The notes under the pieces are model-generated. The model was not told the origin of the DNA. It was given only the letters and a program-made list of their open reading frames with translations, and did not search any database. From Candidatus Rhodoluna planktonica (GTDB lineage Bacteria > Actinomycetota > Actinomycetes > Actinomycetales > Microbacteriaceae), in the NCBI RefSeq assembly GCF_001854225.1, contig NZ_CP015208.1, positions 1,240,001-1,304,000 on the forward strand: DNA of 64,000 bases, written 5' to 3'. This document shows positions 41,301 to 50,300 of the stretch, one piece after another. Each line of letters begins with the position of its first letter. Position 1 is the first letter of the stretch. Position numbers and translations under genes: made by a program.

Positions 41301-44300
41301 TACTTTCAAAACGTTGTTCGAAATGACATTGACCTGGCCAACTTGGGCGTCTTCAGCAACTGCGGTTAGGGTCACCGTAGTTGAGTTATCGGTTAGCGCT
41401 CGGTTTCCATACTGGTCTTGAATTTCAACCTGCGGCTGGTTGCTCAACGCAACTCGGCTTACGCCACCGGCGACAGTATCTCCATCAACCCAAACTGCTT
41501 TGGCAGGGTTCGCTGCCACAACGCTAAACGACTCAGAAATCTCACTCTGCAGCGAACCTGAACTGAGGCGCATCTTGTGTGTGCCGGCCAAGGTGAAGTT
41601 CGGGTTGTCAATGATGCCCACACCGTTAGCCGATGTGACGCTGGCCGTGTTAGCGGCAAGCACATTAGCTGTGTTGGTCGCGTCGACCAGCGAGAGATTT
41701 ACCGCCTGGGCGCCATCGGTGACATCGATAACGAGGTTGCCCCAGCGGTCTTGAATTTCAAACTTGGCAGCCGGGCTGAACGCCTGACCGGCAATAATGT
41801 TCACCGGTTCGCGGGTTAGGTGGATCTTGTAAGGTTCACCAGCAGTGATCGAAACACCGTTTACGGTTGCGGTCAAGGTGCGCTGAGCTCCGCCATCGCT
41901 TGGGGTAACCAAAACGCTGAAACGAACCGAGTAGCTTTCACCAACTTTTCCGCCCAAGGCAAGTTGGTCGAATACGGCGACCGCATCTGACGCGGTTTCA
42001 GTGGCACCAGCGACAATCTCACCACCGACACCGACTCCCGAAACCAACTCGGCAGTAACAGTTGCGGTCCGATAATCTCCAGCTGAAACCTTGTTGCCAC
42101 CAACATCGTAAAGAGTGACGGTTGGCAAGGTTACTGGGCTAACCGTGCCTGAACCAAATGGGGTGCCAGCCTTGGTGGTAAGCATTGGCCAGCTAACTCG
42201 AATACTGGTTGGGTCTGGGCTAGCAACCTTGTAAATTCCGGTTTCTTGCGATGCGGTAAGCAGTTCTGGTGCACCCGAAGCTGCAATTGGGGCAATCGAA
42301 ACAACTAGTTTTTGATCACCGGTGCCGGTGACAAACTTGGTGTCGTTGAAGGTGCTGGCGGCGGCAAAAGTTTCTTTGGTTAGGGTTCCGGCGAGTCTAG
42401 CATCAACTGATTTTGCAGCGACCGTGGCCTGATATTTATTAGCCCAGAAGTTAGCGGTTTCAAGTTTTATACCGTAGGCATCGCGCAGAGAAATAGCTGG
42501 GTTTGGAGTCAGAATCGCGTTCTGGATTGCGTTGAAACTTGAATCGGTTGGTGTGTTTTCAAGAGTGAATTGGGTGGCCACACCATAGGTTGGCGAGACA
42601 CCATCCACAGTTGTTGGCTTATAAAGCGGGGTGCCAATTTTGGCCACGTAAACAACAGCGGTGTTGCCGGTAGCTGCTGAATTTAGAGCCAAGTTAGAAA
42701 CGGTGTTTTGGTTGTTCAGCGTAATTGTTCCGGTGGCCTGAACAGCCAAGTTGGTCACACTGAGAGCCCCGGTGCTACCAACGGTTGAACCGGTAATTAG
42801 CTTCAAAGTGTCTCGTGCCGGTGAACCAGAAGTGGTGTTTCGAGCGATGTCAGCGTTGACCACAATCGCACCGGCATTAGCCGAACCGATTCGCAAGAAC
42901 TTCGATTGCAAGCGAGATAGTTCGCCGGCGGCTACTGACAAGAAACCGCTGGCGGTAGCACCAACACGAATACCACGGTTGGCGCTAAAGTTTGAAATTT
43001 CAATCGCACCGATGGCATTTGCTGCACCGGTCGAAGGAACATTGACCAATAGAGTTGCGGTTGAACTCAAGGTCAGGGTGTCGGTCGAAATCAGAATGTC
43101 TGAATCGAGCGCGGTTGTGAGATTTGCATTGAGAGTCAATGCACTTGTCGCTGTTATCGAAATAGGACCAGCCCGCGGAACAATCGAGTTAGTCAAGATG
43201 TTTTGTGCGACATTAACCACACCACCCTTGAGGGTTACAGTGCCAACTTGAATCGCGGTGTCAATCGAAATTCCACCAGTGTTGCCATCTTTACCAATGG
43301 TCAGCGAGCTCGCTGTGCTGGCAACACTCAAACCACCGGTGTTATACGAAGGCACGAAACTCTGCGTTAGCGGCTGAATTAACACATCACCCTTGGTGTT
43401 AATCGCGGCCTTATAGGCAACCGCCTGCTGAATGATGTCTGCCGAAAGAGTGACATCAGATTCACTCACACTTAGATCAACACCATTTACTGTGACGCCC
43501 GCCTTGGCGCCGATGGTTACCCAGCCGTTGTTTAGCATCGAGGTGGCAATGCCAGCCTTAGTCGAGTTGGTGGTGCTGCCCTCAATAACGATTGGGCCAC
43601 TCTTAGCCAAAATGTCGGTGTGGTTTAGTTCAACTCCGGCACCAATTTCGGCTCCCGCGGTTGGCGCACTGCCGCCAATGCCCACGAGTTTAATTCCGCC
43701 ACCGTTACCAGTTGCCGCAATTCGAACACCGGTCTCGGCAGTTGTGCCAGCCTTTGGATAGTAGGTCAAAATTCCGGCAGCGCGCGCTTGGGTGCTTGCC
43801 CCAGAATCACCAACAATTGTGATGGCATCAGCCGAAGTGTTTGCCGAGGTTAGCTGGTTGATAAAACTATCTGCTGAGAAAATATTGAAGAAAACTCCAT
43901 AGGCCCAGCCATATGCAGTTGAGCTGGTTTTACCGAATACGCCAATCTTGCCAACACCAGAATCAAACTGAATGTTGTAACCAATAACGCCCTGCTCAGC
44001 CTGCGAGGTCGAAGCATTTTGTGAACCGCGACCAGCTACAAAAATGTCACCACCTGCAGTTTGAATTGTGGTGCGAGGGCCAAGATAGTTTCCTGGAGTC
44101 CAGACTGAAGTGTTTCCATTTTCGGCGCGCGAATAGCCGTCTGGTCGGCCATCATTAGCAACTGCGATAGATGAAGTGATACCGGCCGAAGTGCCGCCAT
44201 CGTCGGCACCACCGGCAATAGTTACATGGCCACCGGTTGAATAGAAACCGTTGTAGTAACCAACTCGAATGTGCCCGCTGCCATTGTTTTCGGCGTCGGC

Positions 44301-47300
44301 CCACAACGTGATATCGCCGTCGTTGGTTCTGAAAGTTTTGAATGCAGCCGCAGTCGCATCGTTCGTGCGCACAAAGCCGGTGCCCTTAATCAAGATTGGC
44401 GCGCCTGCGGTGGTGGTTTCAAAGTTGCCAGACGAAAGTTCAATGTTGCCGGCATAAATCTTGATGAAGTCTTTCGCGGTTAGGCCACGGCCCAAAGTTA
44501 GTGCCGCGCTATTTTGTGCAGCGCCGTCGCCGCCGCCTGATTTACCGATAGTGATTGACTGCGGGATTGGCGCCAGAATGCTCCATGCCGAGTTCAGGTT
44601 GACCGGAGCAATGAAGCTGGCACTCACCGGTTCGATGGTTAGATCACCGGCAACGCTAACGCGCACTGGGGCAGGCATGTTGATTGAGCTGGCGGTAATA
44701 GTTAGGTCGCCGGATGAGGTGATGTTGCCATAATCGAGGGCGCGGAAACCATCATTGCCGGTGGTGCCATCGGCAATTATTGCCTCGAGACGAATTGCAT
44801 CGTCACCGGCATTGGTGCTGGTTATTGCTGAACCAGTTGTGTTACCGCCCGACCAGGCACCCAACTGTAGAGGCGTGCAAAGCGCCGCGCTGCCCAATGT
44901 GGCGCATCGCGACTTACCAGAAATCAAAATTTCGCCACCGTTTGAGTTGATCTCAGAGGTGTAGCCTGGGTAACCCGCGATGGTCACCACGCCAAAAGCA
45001 AATTGACCAGCACCCGGCGTTGAAGCCGTGGTTTGACCGCGAACCACAATGTCTCCACCTGAGCTCAGAAGTTTGGTCGCGGTGTAAGACCCGCTGGTGT
45101 AACCCAAGCCAACACCGCTAAGCGGAACTGCTCCCGATGTGGTGGCCGACATGTGACCAGAAGGGTTCACGGTTCCCGAACCGGTAGCGTAACCGGCTGG
45201 GCGATACTGCTTGGTGCCGGTGTCAGCTGCGCCACCACCCAAAGTGATGTCGCCACCACCGGTGGTTTCACAAGCGGTTGGGTTTACCGCAGCAAAGTTG
45301 CTGCACAACTGGGTGCCATTCGCAATCGCAATAGCACCCTCTAGGTTTTCATCCGAGTCGGACCAGAAGGTAATTGGGTTGCCGTTAGTGCGGTAGTAAG
45401 AAATTGAGTTAATGAACACCGAGCGGCGAGCCTTGAGCAAAATACCCTTGTTCGACTGCGCACCGGTGCCGGTCGACATGATGGTACCGGAAGAGTAAAC
45501 ATCGAGACCGTGCGCTTCAATGTCACCAACAACGCTGTAGCTTCCGGCTAAAGTAACCGGCACGGTTGCCAAGTTGTTGTCTTTACCAAGGCGCAAACTC
45601 GCAATTGATGAGGTAACCGCATTTAAGCTGGTAGCCGCAGCGAAACTGTCGCTCTTCGGCTCAATTACAACCGCTGCGGAAGTGTTAAGGTTCAGGTTTG
45701 AACCTGAGGCAGGTGAAATGATGCGGTCGCCAACAAACGTAATTTTCGCGGTTGAACTGCCATTGACCAAGCTATTTCCGCCACAAGTTGTTGTGCCGCA
45801 GAAACCAAAAATAGATTGGCGCTCACCGTAATAAGTGAAGTTACCAAAACGGATTCCGCTGACACCTCCGTCCACCGTGATGTCTCCCTTGGCTGAAAGC
45901 AGGGCAAGGCCGTTTAGTTCCATGGCGTAACGGCTACCGTTAGCTGGGGCAGTTGCCTCGAAGTGGATTCCACCTTCACCAATCGCCTGGACCAACAGGT
46001 TGGCTGGCGTGGTTGCCCAGTACTGAGCGAGCAAGCCAGTATCGGCCGAGTTAGCCGTACTGGTGACCACGGTGATTGCATCATCCGAAGTTGAATTTCC
46101 GGCAGCTGAAACTAGGTTGATGTTTCCGTTTGCACCCCACGACATTTCCATACCGCGACCAACACCGGTTGCCTTACCTTCAAGGTAAATCTTTCCGGCA
46201 CCGGTGCGCGCGGTAAGCCCCGGATAAATTGCGGTTCCGCCCCAGATGCTAGATGGGTGGTGATAGAAACCGCGAACAATCAAATCGCCGCCACCGGTGT
46301 AATACGTGGCCGAATGTGCAGAACTTCCAATCGAAACACCGTGGTTACCAGTGTTCAAGGAAACTGCGGCCCCAGTTGGAACGCCATTCGCTCCGGCACC
46401 ACCGGCGATGATAATGTCACCGCCACCGGTTTGAGTATTGCTGCCGGCAACCCCATCAAAGGTGTTGATGTTGGTGTAGTTGTCAACTGTGATTCGACCC
46501 GTTGTGGTGCCGTTATCGCTGTTCGACCAGATAATGACATCGCCCAAATCGGTGGTTTGGTGGGCATAGGTGCCGATGTAAATGCTGCCCGACGATTTGT
46601 AAAGAATGTCGTTATTTTCACCAAATACTCTTACTTGGCCATAAACCTGCAAGTCGTCGGCATATACCTCGACCGGTCCGGTGGTTTGAAGGTTTCCGCG
46701 CAAGCGCACAATTTGAGCGTTTACAGCTTCACCTTTATCGGTTCCAACGATGAAACTTGCCAGGCGAGCAGGCACATAGCCTGAAGCAGCTGCCTGCAAA
46801 TCGGTGTTGGCAAAAATGTCTAGAGTTCCGGTGAACAATCCGTTTGCCGCAGTTGGAATGAACTTGACATGACCGTCGGTGTTGAAAACAACATAGGCGC
46901 TGTTACTTAGCAGCGTGCTGCCACCATTGTTTACGTTGAATCGGCCGGTGATGATTTCAACCGATGCACTCGAACGCTGGGTGCCGCTGAAGTTGAAAGC
47001 CGACGAACAGTTGAAACCGTTCAACGCGCTACTTGGGCGGCAGTCGCCGAAAGTATTTGGGCCAACACCGTAAGGGTAGGTGTTGGTATGAGTTTCATAA
47101 CCGGGAGCCATACCGAACTGACCGGCGTCCAGAGTGATTTTTCCGCTGCGCGAAAGCACGCCGACACCGTCAATGTTCAGACCAAAGTAGCCAGCGCTGT
47201 TGGTGCGCCCGGTCATAGTAATTCCACCGACACCCATCGCTTCAATCAAGGTGTCATCGGCGCTGTCAGCGTAATAACTTTCTATACCTGACGAGTAATT

Positions 47301-50300
47301 GTTGGCTTCACCAATTAGGGTGATCGCCGGGTGAGTGTTCGAAGCCGAACGAATGCGCAGGTTATTTCCGCCGTTGCTACCGTAGTGCAACTGGATACCC
47401 GGCTGATAGTAAGACTGACCAGCAGTGGCATCACCCTCGATAAATACCTGCCCAGGGCCAGAGTTGATCTGAACGCCGTAACCCATAGTCACACCGGCAG
47501 CCCAACCTCCGTTGCTGGCCCGGCCGCGCATTGTCACATCGCCACCGGCTGAATAGAAGGTGGCATCGTAACCCAAGAAAATACCGTGCGTACCTGAACC
47601 GTAAGAGTCACCGGCCGGAAGATTGGGGTTATCTGTCTGGGCAGCGCCACCGGCAACGATGATGTCGCCACCACCGGTTTGCGAAGCAGTAGTGGTGGCA
47701 GTGGTTGGCACTGCGGCTGCGGTCGACTTAATAACCTGACCGCCACCAAAATAAACGCGACCGCCCAAACCGGTTGCAGCGTCGGTGTCGGCCCAGAACA
47801 CGATATTGCCGCCAGCTGTGCTGATGTTCGGTGAATAAATGTCTTGGTTACCGTTTGAACGAATTCGAATGTCCCCGTTTGCACCGGTGGTGGCTAGGTT
47901 GCCATTGGTTACCACGTAGGAACCGTTGATTTCGATGTCGTCAACGCTGCTAATTGCGGCTCGCACGTAAACCGACTGCACCATGGCGGTGGCGCCAACA
48001 TTTTTACCGATTTGCGCCGAAGCAACCGGGCCGGTTACATCGGCATAAAAATCAACTGTGTTGGTGAACAAGTTGTTTGAGGCAAAAGGCAAAATTTCAA
48101 AAGTACCGGTGGTCTTGAACTGCTGGTAAATGTTGTTGCCGCGAGTAGTTAGTCGGCCAGTGACAAATTTTATGTTCGCATTCGATGTGTTGGCACTGTC
48201 GGTTCCCTCACAGGTACCAGTGGCACAAGCGCCAAAATAGGTTGACGAAACCGTGCTTTGCCAACTGCTTAGGCGAATACCGTTGACACCACCGTTTAGT
48301 GTGATGTCGCCGCTCTTCGACAAAATCGATGCGCCACCGATGTCGATACCCTGCCAGTAGTCGTTAGTGACGTGACTGCTGTTTCCAGTCAGGCTGACAC
48401 CACCGGCACCAAGCGCCTCGACAACCACATCATCTTGCGAGTTGGTGTAATAGGTTGCAATACCGTTTTCGTGCATACCGCCGTTGCCGTTAATGGTGAT
48501 CGCTGGTTCGTTGGCCGAACCGCCGGCTGCGGTAATCCAGGTTCCGGTTGCCTGGCTCATGTCATCGGCATGACCAAGTTCGACACCTGCGCCATAGGCA
48601 TAGTTATCGTAGTAGTTGTAGGCGTTGTTATAGGTTGAGTCACCTTCAATAACGATGCGGCCCGCACCGGCATTTACCCTCGACTGCGCGCCGATTGAAA
48701 CGCCACCTCGCCAGGATGCACTAACGCCGTTTTGCTGACGACCGCGAATAGTGATGTCGCCGCCACCCGAGTAAATCGTGTTGGCAATACCTACTCGCGC
48801 ACCCCACCAGTTGTTCCAGCCCTGGGCATAACCAAGCGGCACATCGCCCGCGTTAGAGCCACCACCAATCGTGATGTCGCCGTTCGGGTTGTTCGCAGCA
48901 ACCACAGCGGCTGTGCTGGTCGGCACCGAAGTGCCGTTAGCCGAGTTCAGCACGTTTCCGCTGTTCAAAACCACCATTCCGCCCAGTTGGGTTGCCTGAT
49001 CGGAATCGGCCCAGAGCGTTATGGGACCATAGTTGGTGCGAAGGGTTTCGTTGGGGTAAACGTAGATGTAACCGGCAGTTTTGAGCTTAATTCCCGAACC
49101 CTCACCGGTGGTGCGAAGGTCAGCAATTACATCGATGTTCTGGGCATAAGCCTCAATATTTCCAACCGAATTGATGTTGCCGCGGAAGCGGAACATCTGC
49201 GCTTGAGCACCCTGGCCAAGGTCGTAGCCGAGAGTGAAACTGGCAAGCGTTCTTGGGAAGGTAGCAAAAAGGTCGATGGTACTGGTGAAAAGTTTGTTTG
49301 CGCTCACCGGCAAAATGCGTAAGTTACCGGTGGTTGAAATACGAAGCTTTGAGTTGTCGCCGTAGAAGTAGAGTTTGTCGCCAAAAATGTCAATGTCGGC
49401 GGCAGTTGGGGTTGCGGTGTAACCAAAGTTCTGAGTGCCACAGTCGTTTTGATCACAGTCACCAATAACCACTCGACCAATACCCGCGTAATACCAGCGG
49501 CTAAGGGCCACACCGGCAGCGCCGCCGTTTAGTGTGATTTTGCCGCCGGCAGAAAGAATGTCGAAGCTGTTTAAGTCGAGGCCATACCAACCAAGGTTGG
49601 TGGTCGAACCAGTCAGGTTAATAGCGCCTGAACCCAAAGACTGAACAGTGATGTCGGTTCCGCTGCTGCCCGAATAGTAATTGTCGATACCGGCAGCATT
49701 TGGGCTACCTCGACCAATCAGGTTGATGGCAGTCACATCGTTGCTTGCTGATGTGATGCTGGTGCGAGTGTTATATGAGGCGTAGTTGAACTGGATGCCA
49801 GAAGCGTAAGAAGCAGTTGTCGAGGCTGCGTCACCCTCTATGTAGATCTTTCCCGGACCGGAGTTGATTTCTACGTTGTCGCGGATACCAACAGCGGCAT
49901 GCCAGGTCGAGGTTCCGGCAATCGAGCGACCACGAATTGTGATGTCGCCACCACCCGAGTAGATCTTTGATGCAGGCGCCAAGTGCACACCCCAGGTTGT
50001 GGTGTTTGAGGTGGCATAACCTGCCGGTAATTCGCCGCTCGAATCTGCCACACCACCGGCAATAATCACGTCGCCACCATCACTGATTGCTTGAGTCTGA
50101 GCTTTGTTTGTGGGCAGCGCAACTCCGTTAGCGGTATTGATTTCCGATGAAGAGTGCAGCAAGAAATAGCCGCCCAGCGCGGTTGCAGCATCGGTGTCGG
50201 CCCAGTAAATTTGTCGACCTTTGTTGGTAATCAGTCGAATATTGGTCGCAGTGACAATGTATTGCTTCGCTTTGACTGTGAGGGTCTCACCCAAGGTTCC

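Noticed and set aside
43430-50290. Regular repeats that might be a CRISPR array
   Set aside because: Units are over 1 kb, diverged and in frame in one coding sequence.
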